Of a stretch of 64,000 bases of DNA, positions 44,130-52,821 are shown piece by piece. The stretch covers positions 4,960,001-5,024,000 of the forward strand of contig NZ_CP047020.1 of the NCBI RefSeq assembly GCF_009796285.1, written 5' to 3'. Made by a program: the position numbers and the translations under genes. The notes below the pieces were generated by a model. That model searched no databases. It was not told where the DNA came from and saw only the letters and a list, made by a program, of their open reading frames with translations. How positions within the stretch are numbered: the first letter of the stretch is position 1; each line of letters starts with the position of its first letter. This DNA is from Streptomyces broussonetiae. GTDB taxonomy: Bacteria; Actinomycetota; Actinomycetes; Streptomycetales; Streptomycetaceae.

Positions 44130-45110
44130 ATGCATGCGATCACGATTCCCGAACCTGGTGGTCCCGAGGTGCTGGTGTGGGCTGAGGTCCCCGACCCGGT
44201 GCCCGGCGAGGGAGAAGTACTGGTCGAGGTGGTGGCCAGCGCCGTCAACCGCGCCGACATCCTGCAGCGGCAGGGCGCCTACAGCCCGCCGCCCGGCGCC
44301 TCCCCCTATCCCGGCCTGGAGTGCTCCGGCAGGATCGCCGCGCTCGGCCCCGGAGTCTCCGGCTGGGCCGTCGGCGACGCGGTGTGCGCGCTGCTCGCGG
44401 GCGGCGGATACGCCGAGAAGGTCGTCGTACCGGCCGGGCAGCTGCTGCCCGTGCCCGAGACCGTCGACCTGAAGCAGGCGGCCGCGCTGCCCGAGGTGGT
44501 GTGCACCGTCTGGTCCAACGTGTTCATGATCTCCCATCTGCGGCCGGGCGAGACGCTGCTCGTGCACGGCGGTTCCAGTGGCATCGGCACCATGGCGATC
44601 CAGCTGGCCAAGGCCGTCGGCGCCAAGGCCGCGGTGACCGCCGGGACGAAGGAGAAGCTGGAGCGCTGCGCCGAACTGGGCGCCGACATCCTCATCAACT
44701 ACCGCGAGCAGGACTTCGTCGACGAGATCAAGCAGGCCACGGGCGGTGCGGGCGCCGACGTCATCCTCGACAACATGGGTGCCAAGTATCTGGACCGCAA
44801 CGTCCAGGCGCTCGCCGTGAACGGTCGTCTCGCGATCATCGGTATGCAGGGCGGGGTGAAGGGCGAGCTGAACATCAGCGCCCTGCTCAACAAGCGGGCC
44901 GCGATCAGCGCGACCTCGCTGCGCGCCCGTCCGCTGAACGAGAAGGCGTCGATCGTGGCCGCCGTCCACGAGCACGTCTGGCCACTGCTCGCCGCCGGGC
45001 ATGTCCGTCCGATCGTGGACCGCGAGCTGCCCATGTCCGAGGCGGCCGAGGCACACCGGGTGCTCGAGGCCAGTGGCCACGTCGGCAAGGTGCTGCTCGT
45101 GGCGTCGTAG
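44130..45110 (+). CDS. NAD(P)H-quinone oxidoreductase (zeta-crystallin type)
   Basis: 326 residues from ATG 44130. Medium-chain dehydrogenase/reductase of the quinone oxidoreductase/PIG3 type, without zinc. Landmarks are ASAVNRADILQRQGAY, the nucleotide site HGGSSGIGTMAIQLAK, and ALLNKRAAISATSLRARP. TAGCGT (44117-44122) ends seven bases before the ATG, so the message is probably leaderless. A lone gene, 70 bases after the RCK gene. Confidence 0.9.
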   Translation: MHAITIPEPGGPEVLVWAEVPDPVPGEGEVLVEVVASAVNRADILQRQGAYSPPPGASPYPGLECSGRIAALGPGVSGWAVGDAVCALLAGGGYAEKVVVPAGQLLPVPETVDLKQAAALPEVVCTVWSNVFMISHLRPGETLLVHGGSSGIGTMAIQLAKAVGAKAAVTAGTKEKLERCAELGADILINYREQDFVDEIKQATGGAGADVILDNMGAKYLDRNVQALAVNGRLAIIGMQGGVKGELNISALLNKRAAISATSLRARPLNEKASIVAAVHEHVWPLLAAGHVRPIVDRELPMSEAAEAHRVLEASGHVGKVLLVAS

Positions 45111-45290
45111 CACCGCGGGCCCGAGCAGGGCCGTGTGTCGTGGCCGGGCGTGCCCGCCGGCCGACGGGCACGCGGCCCGCGCGGCACGACTGCTCCCGGC
45201 TACGGCGGCCACGGCGGGTCGTAGTGGCCACGGCGGTCGTAGCGGCTGCGGCGGCCACGGCGTACGACCACTTCGGCCGACGGCCACGGC

Positions 45291-45370
45291 GGTACGACCA
45301 CCGCGACCCCACGGCCAGGGCGGTACGACCACCGCGACCCCACGGCCAGGGCGGTACGACCGCCGCGGCG
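45291..45370. repeat. 31-bp tandem repeat downstream of quinone oxidoreductase
   Basis: Two full units (45291-45321, 45322-45352) and a partial third begin with GGTACGACC and include CACCGCGACCCCACGGCCA. More diverged GGCCACGGCG words precede them from about 45200. It lies between convergent genes and ends at the stop of the surface protein gene (45381). Confidence 0.8.
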
Positions 45371-45380
45371 ACCTCCGTCC

Positions 45381-46103
45381 TCAGCCCCTGCGCAGTCTCA
45401 GGCCCAAGAACGCCAGGCCCAGGCCCAGGCCGATGAGGACCAGGCCGCCGCCCAGCGGGAGGATCTGCCGGACCGGCGCGGTGCCGGTTTCGCTGCGAGG
45501 GACGGCGTTCTGGGCCGGAGGCCGGTCGACACCGGCCCGGTCGGGAGAGGCCGAGGCCGTCGGCGCCCCGGTCGGCAGGTCCGCGGTCTCCGGCTCCTCG
45601 GCCCGGCCGGTGCGGAAAGACCCCGTGGGCATGGGGCTGCCGCCGCCCTCCACCTCGGCGGCGGGCCCGTCCGTCCGGCCCGGCCGCAGCCGTCCCTCGC
45701 CGGCCAGGCTGCCCGCGCGGGTCGGCTCGTCGGTCGGGGGACGGTACGAGGCGGAGGCGGAGTCGGAGGGCATGGAGGCGGGCGGGGTGTCGGCGGCTGT
45801 ATCGGCAGTGGGGGAGCCCCGGCCGCCCCGGTCGCCTCGGCCGGGGCCGTGCGGACCCCCCGATGCGGAGGGCCTGCCCGAGTGGACCGAATGGTTCGGC
45901 CGGTCCCCGTGGTGCGGACCGGCCCCAGGGGCGGGGCCGGAGCCGGTGTGGTGCGGGCCCGCCGAGGCTCCGGGGCCGGGCTCGGCGGCCTGCGCGGGCG
46001 GGCCGGCGCACACCGCGACGGTGCCGTACGCCGACACGGCCGCCAGCGCGAGGACGAGCACCAGCCGTACGGAGCGGAGCGTGAGTCGCAGCCATGGAGT
46101 CAC
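45381..46103 (-). CDS. Putative surface-exposed Pro/Gly/Ser-rich protein
   Basis: 240 residues from GTG 46103 (GGGAGGT upstream). A signal peptide (about 1-41, RLVLVLALAAVSAYGTVAVCAG, ending AQA-AEPG) precedes a disordered Pro/Gly/Ser/His-rich region. Near the C-terminus is a hydrophobic span (about 215-235, LGGGLVLIGLGLGLAFLGL) and a basic end, RLRRG. The layout is that of a wall-spanning anchored protein, but no LAxTG sorting motif is visible, so a membrane anchor is more likely. No family recognised. It is divergent from bpa. Confidence 0.65.
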   Translation of the reverse strand: MTPWLRLTLRSVRLVLVLALAAVSAYGTVAVCAGPPAQAAEPGPGASAGPHHTGSGPAPGAGPHHGDRPNHSVHSGRPSASGGPHGPGRGDRGGRGSPTADTAADTPPASMPSDSASASYRPPTDEPTRAGSLAGEGRLRPGRTDGPAAEVEGGGSPMPTGSFRTGRAEEPETADLPTGAPTASASPDRAGVDRPPAQNAVPRSETGTAPVRQILPLGGGLVLIGLGLGLAFLGLRLRRG

Positions 46104-46183
46104 GTCGGTGACCTCCCGGAGCCCGGATGCCGTGATCGTTGGATGACCGACGACAACAAGCCTCACATTCATTGATAAACAAG

Positions 46184-46197
46184 GCATTTTGAAATGC
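46184..46197. promoter_or_regulatory. Palindrome in AT-rich bpa promoter region
   Basis: GCATTT-TG-AAATGC is a perfect 6-2-6 palindrome inside the AT-richest stretch of the neighbourhood (46150-46200), between divergent surface-protein and bpa genes. It is a plausible regulator site; nothing identifies the protein. Confidence 0.4.
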
Positions 46198-46277
46198 GCC
46201 GTAGGGTCTAAACGGTGGATCACTCGCTTGAGGGGGCACCACGGTGATGAGGTGTACGGGTGCGAGAGAATGGCGGC

Positions 46278-46820
46278 ATGGAGATGCCGAGGAACGAACG
46301 GTCGACGGAGAATCCCCAGATCCTCGTCGTGGGCCAGGACGGAATGGCCCTCGGCGGCGGCAACGGGGGTGAGGACTCCCGCGAGATCCCGGTGACGGAG
46401 CAGGTCGAACAGCCGGCCAAGGTCATGCGGATCGGCAGCATGATCAAGCAGCTCCTGGAGGAGGTGCGGGTGGCTCCGCTGGACGAGGCGAGCCGGGTGC
46501 GGCTGAAGGAGATCCACGCCAGCTCGGTGAAGGAGCTGGAGGACGGCCTGGCCCCGGAGCTGGTCGAGGAACTCGAACGGCTCTCCCTGCCGTTCACCGA
46601 CGACGCGACCCCGACCGATGCGGAACTGCGGATCGCCCAGGCGCAGTTGGTGGGCTGGCTGGAAGGCCTCTTCCACGGGATCCAGACGACGCTGTTCGCC
46701 CAGCAGATGGCCGCGCGGGCGCAGTTGGAGCAGATGCGTCGCGCGCTGCCGCCCGGCGTGACGGGCCACGAGGGCGACGAGCACCACACCGGCGGCCGCG
46801 CGGGCGGGCCGTACCTGTAG
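46278..46820 (+). CDS. bpa: Bacterial proteasome activator Bpa
   Basis: 180 residues from ATG 46278 (46284 and GTG 46260 are alternatives). Bpa forms a dodecameric ring that docks on the 20S proteasome and opens it without ATP. The conserved block VEQPAKVMRIGSMIKQLLEE through PLDEASRVRLKEIHASSVKE and ELRIAQAQLVGWLEGLFHGI to QQMAARAQLEQMR is nearly that of the mycobacterial protein as I recall it. The C-terminal GGPYL carries the docking motif (GxYL). No proteasome genes lie in the window. A terminator hairpin separates it from pkaA. Confidence 0.93.
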   Translation: MEMPRNERSTENPQILVVGQDGMALGGGNGGEDSREIPVTEQVEQPAKVMRIGSMIKQLLEEVRVAPLDEASRVRLKEIHASSVKELEDGLAPELVEELERLSLPFTDDATPTDAELRIAQAQLVGWLEGLFHGIQTTLFAQQMAARAQLEQMRRALPPGVTGHEGDEHHTGGRAGGPYL

Positions 46821-46860
46821 AGCCGTACCGGCAGCCGACAGAGCCGTACCGACACAAGAC

Positions 46861-46890
46861 AAGGGCCCGGCGGACGACCGCCGGGCCCTT
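46861..46890. terminator. Bidirectional terminator between bpa and pkaA
   Basis: Arms 46861-46873 and 46878-46890 pair perfectly over 13 bp around ACGA, with T-rich sequence on both sides, between convergent genes. Confidence 0.85.
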
Positions 46891-46921
46891 CTCGTCACAT
46901 CACGCGCTCACGCCATGACCG

Positions 46922-48553
46922 TCACTGCGGAGGATTGCCCGACGAGACGGTCAGTTCGACCGTGCCGGGGTCCTTCTTGTCGACATCCGTGGTCGCGGAG
47001 GGGAACTGGTCCAGGACCGTGCCGTCGCCCCAGGTGTTGTCGTCCTCTTTCTTGATCTTGTACTGCCAGCCCGCGGCCTGGAAGCACGCCTTCACCGAGG
47101 TGATGTCCTTGTACCGGAAGTCCGGCAGGCTGACCTTGCTCGCGTCGTCGTAGGACTCCTGCGGCTGGGTGCACTTGGCCTTGTCGATGCGGCGGGTGGT
47201 GTCCGGGCCGCGGTAGCCCGCCCGGTGGGAGGAGGAGGTCGAGGCGCTCGAGCCGCCGCCCTGCGCCTTGTTGTCGTTGCTGCCGTTGTTCATGGCGAGC
47301 GCGACGACCAGGCCGATGACCGCGACCAGCGACACCGCGACCGAGCCGATGATCACCGGCTTGTTGTTCCTGCCGGCGCCGGGGCCGGAGGCCTGCGTGG
47401 CCGTCTGCGGCGAGATCGTGTACGGCGGCGGAGTCTGCGCGGCCTGGGGGGCGTAGCCCGCCGGAGGCGGTGTCTGGTAGCCGCCCTGCTGTGGGTAGCC
47501 GTAGGCCGCCGGGGCGGGTGTCCGGGGGCCGTACGGGCCCGGCTGGTACGGCGTCTGCACCGGGCCGGGCGGCGCCGGGGTGGCCTGGCCGACCGGCGGG
47601 AACACCGCGGAGCCGACACCGGAGCCGCTCTGCGTCGGCGCGGCGCCCGGCACGATGCTCGGCGCGGCCGTCTGGAGGGAGGCGGCGACGCGCAGGCACT
47701 CGTCCCGCATGGCCTCGGCGGTCGGGAAGCGCTCGTTGGGGTTCTTCTTGAGCGCACGGGCGATCAGCGCGTCCATCACGGGCGGCAGGGAACGGTTGAT
47801 CGAGGAGGCCGCCACCGGCTCCTCCTGCACATGCGCGTACGCGATCGCCAGCGGCGAGTCCGCGTCGAACGGCAGCCGCCCGGTGACCAGCTGGAACAGC
47901 ATGATGCCGACCGAGTACAGATCGGAGCGGGCGTCCACACCGCGGCCGAGGGCCTGCTCGGGCGAGAGGTACTGCGGGGTACCGACGACCATGCCGGTCT
48001 GGGTCATCGAGGTGACCCCGGACTGCATGGCGCGGGCGATGCCGAAGTCCATGACCTTGACCACACCACGCTTGGTCATCATCACGTTGCCGGGCTTGAT
48101 GTCGCGGTGGACCAGCCCCATCTCGTGGCTGATGTCCAGCGCCGCCAGCACATCGGCGGTGACCTTGAGCGCCTTGTCGGCGGGCATCGCGCCGTACTGC
48201 CGGACGTCCTCGTCGAGGACCGAGCCCAGCGGACGGCCCTCGATGTACTCCATGACGATGTACGGCGTCGCGAGACCGGCGAGATCGTCCTCGCCGGTGT
48301 CGAAGACGGAGACGATGTTGGTGTGCGTGAGCTTGGCCACGGCCTGGGCCTCGCGGCGGAAGCGCTCGCGGAAGGCCTGTTCCCGGCCCAGCTCGCTGTG
48401 GAGTGTCTTGATCGCGACCTGGCGGTCGAGCACGGCGTCGTACGCCAGGTGCACCGAGGCCATGCCGCCCTCGCCGAGCAGGTCCCGCAGCTGATATCGG
48501 CCGCCCGCGAGGGCCTGCCCCGCGTACCGGCCGTGTGCGCCGTCCTGGCTCAT
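46922..48553 (-). CDS. pkaA: Serine/threonine protein kinase PkaA
   Basis: 543 residues from ATG 48553 (GGGGAGAG upstream). The kinase domain (about 20-290) has GEGGMASVH, K49, HRDIKPGNV with D151, D169-F-G and an activation loop SMTQTGMVVGTPQYLSPEQ. A Pro/Gln/Tyr-rich linker (about 300-395) leads to one span (399-421). The outer C-terminal domain (about 455-540) holds a single PASTA-like module (VKACFQAAGWQYKIKKEDDN, LDQFPSATTDVDKKDPGTVELTVS). It is divergent from pkaB, as in S. coelicolor. Confidence 0.92.
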   Translation of the reverse strand: MSQDGAHGRYAGQALAGGRYQLRDLLGEGGMASVHLAYDAVLDRQVAIKTLHSELGREQAFRERFRREAQAVAKLTHTNIVSVFDTGEDDLAGLATPYIVMEYIEGRPLGSVLDEDVRQYGAMPADKALKVTADVLAALDISHEMGLVHRDIKPGNVMMTKRGVVKVMDFGIARAMQSGVTSMTQTGMVVGTPQYLSPEQALGRGVDARSDLYSVGIMLFQLVTGRLPFDADSPLAIAYAHVQEEPVAASSINRSLPPVMDALIARALKKNPNERFPTAEAMRDECLRVAASLQTAAPSIVPGAAPTQSGSGVGSAVFPPVGQATPAPPGPVQTPYQPGPYGPRTPAPAAYGYPQQGGYQTPPPAGYAPQAAQTPPPYTISPQTATQASGPGAGRNNKPVIIGSVAVSLVAVIGLVVALAMNNGSNDNKAQGGGSSASTSSSHRAGYRGPDTTRRIDKAKCTQPQESYDDASKVSLPDFRYKDITSVKACFQAAGWQYKIKKEDDNTWGDGTVLDQFPSATTDVDKKDPGTVELTVSSGNPPQ

Positions 48554-48897
48554 CTCTCCCCGTCCCCCACCGGCCGCCCGGCGCCTTCACTCATCGCATG
48601 GGCCTTGATCGAATGTGTCATTCCCGGCCAAGTCTGCCCGAGGGCACTGACACGTCAAGCTCGGTGCCCGTTCCGTGACCGTACGCGCAAGAAGCGTCGC
48701 GCAAGCGTTACAGGGGGCGTACGGCCGGCACACAGAATTTGCACGACAGCGCGTGCTAGAGGTTTCATGGCCGGTCACGCTCGTGGCTGGTCCCGGTTCC
48801 CGTTCCGAACCGGCGGCCCCCACGGAGGCTGTAGCGTGGCCGACGGAGACCGTGACAACACCGCGCGCACCGCGGGCAGAAACGACGGCGAGGACTG
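48554..48897. other. Divergent promoter region pkaA/pkaB
   Basis: No gene is seen in these 344 bases. It should hold both kinase promoters. A TAGCGT -10-like box is at 48832-48837, 60 bases before pkaB. No palindrome of note was found. Confidence 0.4.
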
Positions 48898-50571
48898 ATG
48901 GCACAGACGCAGCGCGCCCAGGGCCCGTCCGACCCCGAGGCGAGTGGCGGCGGCATGTCGGACGCGCCCGAGATGTGGGGCAACGGAGGGCTCGTCGGCG
49001 ACGGCCGCTACCGGCTGACCCACCGGCTCGGCCGGGGCGGCATGGCCGAGGTCTTCGCGGCCGAGGACGTCCGGCTGGGCCGGACCGTCGCGGTCAAGCT
49101 GCTGCGCGCGGATCTGGCCGAGGACCCCGTCTCCAAGGCCCGCTTCACCCGCGAGGCACAGTCGGTCGCCGGCCTCAACCACCACGCGATCGTCGCCGTG
49201 TACGACTCAGGCGAGGACTTCGTCGGCGGCCAGTCCGTGCCGTACATCGTGATGGAGCTGGTCGAGGGCCGCACCATCCGTGACCTGCTGATGAACGCCG
49301 AGGCGCCGGGTCCCGAACAGGCCCTGATCATCGTCTCCGGTGTGCTGGAAGCGCTTGCCTACTCGCACCAGCACGGCATCGTGCACCGCGACATCAAGCC
49401 CGCCAACGTGATCATCACCAACAGCGGCGCCGTCAAGGTGATGGACTTCGGCATCGCGCGCGCCCTGCACGGCGCCCAGTCGACGATGACGCAGACCGGC
49501 ATGGTCATGGGCACGCCGCAGTACCTCTCTCCGGAGCAGGCGCTCGGCAAGGCCGTCGACCACCGCTCCGACCTGTACGCGACCGGTTGCCTGCTGTTCG
49601 AACTCCTCGCCCTGAGACCCCCGTTCACCGGCGAGACCCCGCTGTCGGTGGTCTACCAGCATGTCCAGGACATGCCGACCCCGCCGTCGCAGGTGGCCGA
49701 GGGCTGCCCGCCGGAGCTGGACGGCCTGGTCATGCGCTCGCTCGCCAAGGAGCCGGACGACCGGTTCCAGACGGCCGAGGAGATGCGCGGGCTTGTCCAG
49801 TACGGCCTGCAGATGCTCTACGAGGCGGGCGGCCACACCGGCACCTGGAACACCGGCCCGGTGGACGCGCACGACGGCCGGCACACCCCGGCGGGCGGCT
49901 TCACCCGGACGACCGCGATGCAGCACCCGGGCGAGTTCGGCGCCGGCACCGCGCAGATCCCGCAGCCGATCCTGCCGTCCCGATACGGCAACGGTGACGA
50001 CGGCGGCTTCGAGGGCCACGGCGACAGGGGCAGCGGGCGCGGCAAGCTGTGGATCGTCGCCGTCCTCGCGGTGATCGCGATCGCGGCGGGCGTCGCGCTG
50101 GCGCTCAAGGGCGCGGGGAACAGCGGCAGCACCGGCGGCAGCGACACCAAGCCGACCACGACGCACTCCCAGTCCACGAAGGACGACTCGAGTTCCCCGA
50201 GCCCTTCGGACAGCACCTCCGACCAGCCCACCGACCCGGGCACGGACAACGGCTCGAACACGACGTCGGGCGGCTCCGGCTACACCCCGACGGACCCGCA
50301 GACCTCGAAGTCGCAGTCCACCGGACCGACGGACCCGCAGACCTCGCCGTCGCAGTCCACGGGTACCAGCACCACCAATGGTGGTACGGACGCGGGTACG
50401 ACCAATGGTGGTACGGACGCGGGTACGACCAATGGGGGTACCGACGCCGGTACGACCAACGGTGGTACCGACGCCGGTACGACCAACGGTGGCACCAACG
50501 CCGGTACGACCAACGCCGGTACGACTGCCGGGAACACCGCGGTCGGCGCCACGGGCGCCCCCACCGGTTGA
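48898..50571 (+). CDS. pkaB: Serine/threonine protein kinase PkaB
   Basis: 557 residues from ATG 48898. The kinase domain (about 38-300) has GRGGMAEVF, K67, HRDIKPANV with D165, D183-F-G and TMTQTGMVMGTPQYLSPEQ. One span lies at 383-403. The outside part has no PASTA domain. It is a Thr/Ser/Gly/Asp-rich stalk ending in five 9-residue TNGGTDAGT repeats coded by 27-bp units (50374-50508). That suggests a wall-spanning, possibly glycosylated region whose length may vary between strains. It is divergent from pkaA. Confidence 0.92.
   Translation: MAQTQRAQGPSDPEASGGGMSDAPEMWGNGGLVGDGRYRLTHRLGRGGMAEVFAAEDVRLGRTVAVKLLRADLAEDPVSKARFTREAQSVAGLNHHAIVAVYDSGEDFVGGQSVPYIVMELVEGRTIRDLLMNAEAPGPEQALIIVSGVLEALAYSHQHGIVHRDIKPANVIITNSGAVKVMDFGIARALHGAQSTMTQTGMVMGTPQYLSPEQALGKAVDHRSDLYATGCLLFELLALRPPFTGETPLSVVYQHVQDMPTPPSQVAEGCPPELDGLVMRSLAKEPDDRFQTAEEMRGLVQYGLQMLYEAGGHTGTWNTGPVDAHDGRHTPAGGFTRTTAMQHPGEFGAGTAQIPQPILPSRYGNGDDGGFEGHGDRGSGRGKLWIVAVLAVIAIAAGVALALKGAGNSGSTGGSDTKPTTTHSQSTKDDSSSPSPSDSTSDQPTDPGTDNGSNTTSGGSGYTPTDPQTSKSQSTGPTDPQTSPSQSTGTSTTNGGTDAGTTNGGTDAGTTNGGTDAGTTNGGTDAGTTNGGTNAGTTNAGTTAGNTAVGATGAPTG
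50374..50523 (+). repeat. 27-bp tandem repeats in pkaB
   Basis: Five in-frame units start at 50374, 50401, 50428, 50455 and 50482, with a partial sixth at 50509. The first two are identical and later ones drift at third positions. They encode TNGGTDAGT and variants. Confidence 0.9.
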
Positions 50572-50685
50572 AGGACACCTCCGGCGCCCGTGACGGCCTC
50601 CCCCTGAGCCGGAAAGCCGGTTCCCGGGGGCTCGGCCGCTCCCGGGAGCCCTGCTCCTCGGCGCCGCCCGTCGAGCCCGTCGCCG

Positions 50686-51729
50686 TCAGTTGGTGAACGC
50701 GTCGCACACCGCGTCGTACTCGCGCGTCCACCACACCGCGAGTGCCGACGCGGCAGGAAACTGGCAGTCCGCGCGCGTGTCACCGCGTTCGTAGTGCCAG
50801 CGCAGCATCCAGAAGTCGTTCAACCGCTCCCACCACACCCGGTGCACGGCCGCCGCCAGCTCCGAGGGCGTGGCGCCGGCCGCGCGCCGGTACGCGCGCG
50901 CGTAGGCGCGCGTTTTCGGCAGGTCCAGAGCGCCCGCGGGGTGGACGAAGAAGATCACGGCGGCGCGTACGGCCTCCTCCGCGCGGGGCTGCACGCCGAG
51001 CCGGTCCCAGTCGACGATGGCCGCGGGGGCGTCGTCCTTGTAGAGCAGGTTGAACGGGTGGAAGTCCCCGTGCACCCAGCCCACCGAGCCGCCGCGCGGA
51101 GGACGCTGCTCGGCGTGCTGCTCCAGCAGCGCACGCCGTTCCAGGAGCCGGTGCCGGGCCAGTTCGTCGAAGGCGTCGGCGGGGCGGTGGCGCCGGACCT
51201 GGCCGAGCAGGTCGTCGATGAGGGCGAAGGTGTCGGCCGGGTCGGCGCTCTCCACGGGATGGGGGCTCGTGGCCGGGCGCGTGCGTCCCTTGGGCGGCAT
51301 CACGCGCTCCAGGCAGGCGTGCACGGCGCCCAGGAGTGCGCCCAGGCGTGCGCTCTCCGCACGCGTGAGCTGGCCGCCGTGGCGGTGCCTGCCGTCGATC
51401 CAGGGGTGCAGGGCGTAGGCGTGACCGCCGACCACGGCGACCGTACGGCCTTCCCGGTGCGCGAGCGGTACGGACACGGGGACGCCGAGGTCCGCCAGGC
51501 GCTGGGTGGCCCGGTGGCGGCGCTCGATGGCGGCCGGATCGGCGGTGTCGGGGTCGAAATGGTGCTTGAGGAAATAGCGGCCGCGCGTGGTGCACAGCCG
51601 GTAGCCGCGGTTGAGCAGCCCCTGGTCGACCGGTTCACAGGTGAGCGCAGTACCGGCGGCGTACAGGCGGAGCAAGACAGCAAGAGGGGGCGCATGGGAC
51701 ACGAGGGGTGGTACACAAGAGCGCGGCAC
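50686..51729 (-). CDS. Aminoglycoside phosphotransferase (APH) family protein
   Basis: 347 residues from GTG 51729, seven bases after a TAGCAT -10-like box (51737-51742, minus strand), so probably leaderless; ATG 51750 is an alternative. APH-fold small-molecule kinase. The Brenner motif is GWVHGDFHPFNLLYKD (H220, D222) and the metal Asp is D240 in IVDWDRLG. The N-terminal lobe has GLLNRGYRLCTTRGRYFLKH. The substrate is unknown and resistance should not be assumed, as many such kinases act on homoserine, choline or sugars. Confidence 0.85.
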   Translation of the reverse strand: MPRSCVPPLVSHAPPLAVLLRLYAAGTALTCEPVDQGLLNRGYRLCTTRGRYFLKHHFDPDTADPAAIERRHRATQRLADLGVPVSVPLAHREGRTVAVVGGHAYALHPWIDGRHRHGGQLTRAESARLGALLGAVHACLERVMPPKGRTRPATSPHPVESADPADTFALIDDLLGQVRRHRPADAFDELARHRLLERRALLEQHAEQRPPRGGSVGWVHGDFHPFNLLYKDDAPAAIVDWDRLGVQPRAEEAVRAAVIFFVHPAGALDLPKTRAYARAYRRAAGATPSELAAAVHRVWWERLNDFWMLRWHYERGDTRADCQFPAASALAVWWTREYDAVCDAFTN

Positions 51730-51822
51730 GCCGCAGATGCTAGGGCACAAAAATCCCCTGTGAGCTGGGCGTTGTCACAGGCAGTCGGTGATGATCGCTT
51801 TCGGTCACGCGGCAGGCTTTAT

Positions 51823-52517
51823 TCAGAGAGTTCCGTCGCTTCCGCTCCTTTCCGCCTGCATACGGCCGACATAAGCGGCAGCCTGGGAACGACGCTGCAT
51901 ACCGAGTTTGGAAAGCAGACTCGAAGCGTAATTCTTGATCGTCTTCTCGGCGAGATGCAAACGCTCACCGATCTGCCGATTGGTGAGCCCTTCGCCGATC
52001 AGTTCGAGGATTCTCCGCTCCTGCTCGGTGAGCTGCGCGAGCCTGTCGTCCGTGCGCGCGCTGCCGCCGTCGCGCAGCCGCTCCAGCACGCGCGCGGTGG
52101 CGACCGGATCCAGCAGGGACTTGCCTGCGGCCACGTCCCGCACCGCCTGAAGCAGTTCGTTGCCGCGGATCGCCTTCAGCACATAGCCGGAGGCGCCCGC
52201 CATGATCGCGTCGAAGAGGGCCTCGTCGTCCGCGAACGACGTCAGCATCAGGCACCGGACCGTGGCGTCCTTCGAACGGATCTCCCGGCCACCTCGACCC
52301 CGCTGCCGTCCGGCAGCCGGACGTCCAGCACCGCCACGTCGGGCCGGGTGGCCGGAATGCGCACCAGCGCGTCGGCCGCCGTGCCGGCCTCGCCGACGAC
52401 CTCGATATCGGGCTCCACGGACAGCATCTCGTGGACGCCCCGACGGACGACCTCGTGGTCATCGAGAAGAAAAACCATGATTTTTCCGTCTTCGTGCACG
52501 GGATCAGTCTCACACAC
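51823..52517 (-). pseudogene. NarL/LuxR-type response regulator broken by a -1 frameshift
   Basis: From GTG 52517 the frame reads a receiver domain (VFLLDDHEVVRRGVHEML, then PDVAVLDVRLPDGSGVEVA) and then runs to a stop near 52248. The rest of the receiver (CLMLTSFADDEALFDAIMAGASGYVLKAIRG) and the LuxR helix-turn-helix (LTEQERRILELIGEGLTNRQIGERLHLAEKTIKNY, in parts) follow in another frame to 51823. One missing C near 52285-52290 (CCGGCC where CCGGGCC is expected) explains the break. With it restored the product is about 230 residues. Either a real mutation or a sequencing error. No histidine kinase gene is adjacent. Confidence 0.85.
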
Positions 52518-52821
52518 ACACTCTTCCCGTGACCTGGGTGTGCGGGATAACGTGCGCTTGCTCCGGCCTTTCGCAAGGCTGTGACCAGCACGCTTCCACA
52601 CCTTCTCGATTTACTTGGAAATCCAAGCAAAATCGCAGGTCAGGTGGGGTTTCACAGAAATGTGGACCTCTGGGTAACGTAATGGTTGCAGGGCGCTCGC
52701 CGGGGCACCTGTCACGCCTGTTCCCGGCCGAGTGGCACCCACCCCGTGCCCGGTGGTCGAAACAGGTGAGCCGCACTGGCCTACCGGCAACCCCGGGGGC
52801 CGGAACGACGGAGGAGCACAC
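52518..52821. other. Control region upstream of bkdA
   Basis: No gene is seen. These 304 bases include the palindrome at 52614-52627 and should hold the bkdABC promoter; the response regulator is transcribed away on the other strand. Confidence 0.5.
52614..52627. promoter_or_regulatory. Palindrome upstream of bkdABC
   Basis: CTTGGA-AA-TCCAAG is a perfect 6-2-6 palindrome about 195 bases before bkdA, in a locally AT-rich stretch. It is unlike the ACCGA-N4-TCGGT site of bkdF, so the two bkd operons appear to be under different control. Confidence 0.45.

Noticed and set aside
50686..51729. Antibiotic resistance gene
   Set aside because: The APH fold is clear, but nothing ties it to an aminoglycoside; many Streptomyces homologues act on other substrates.
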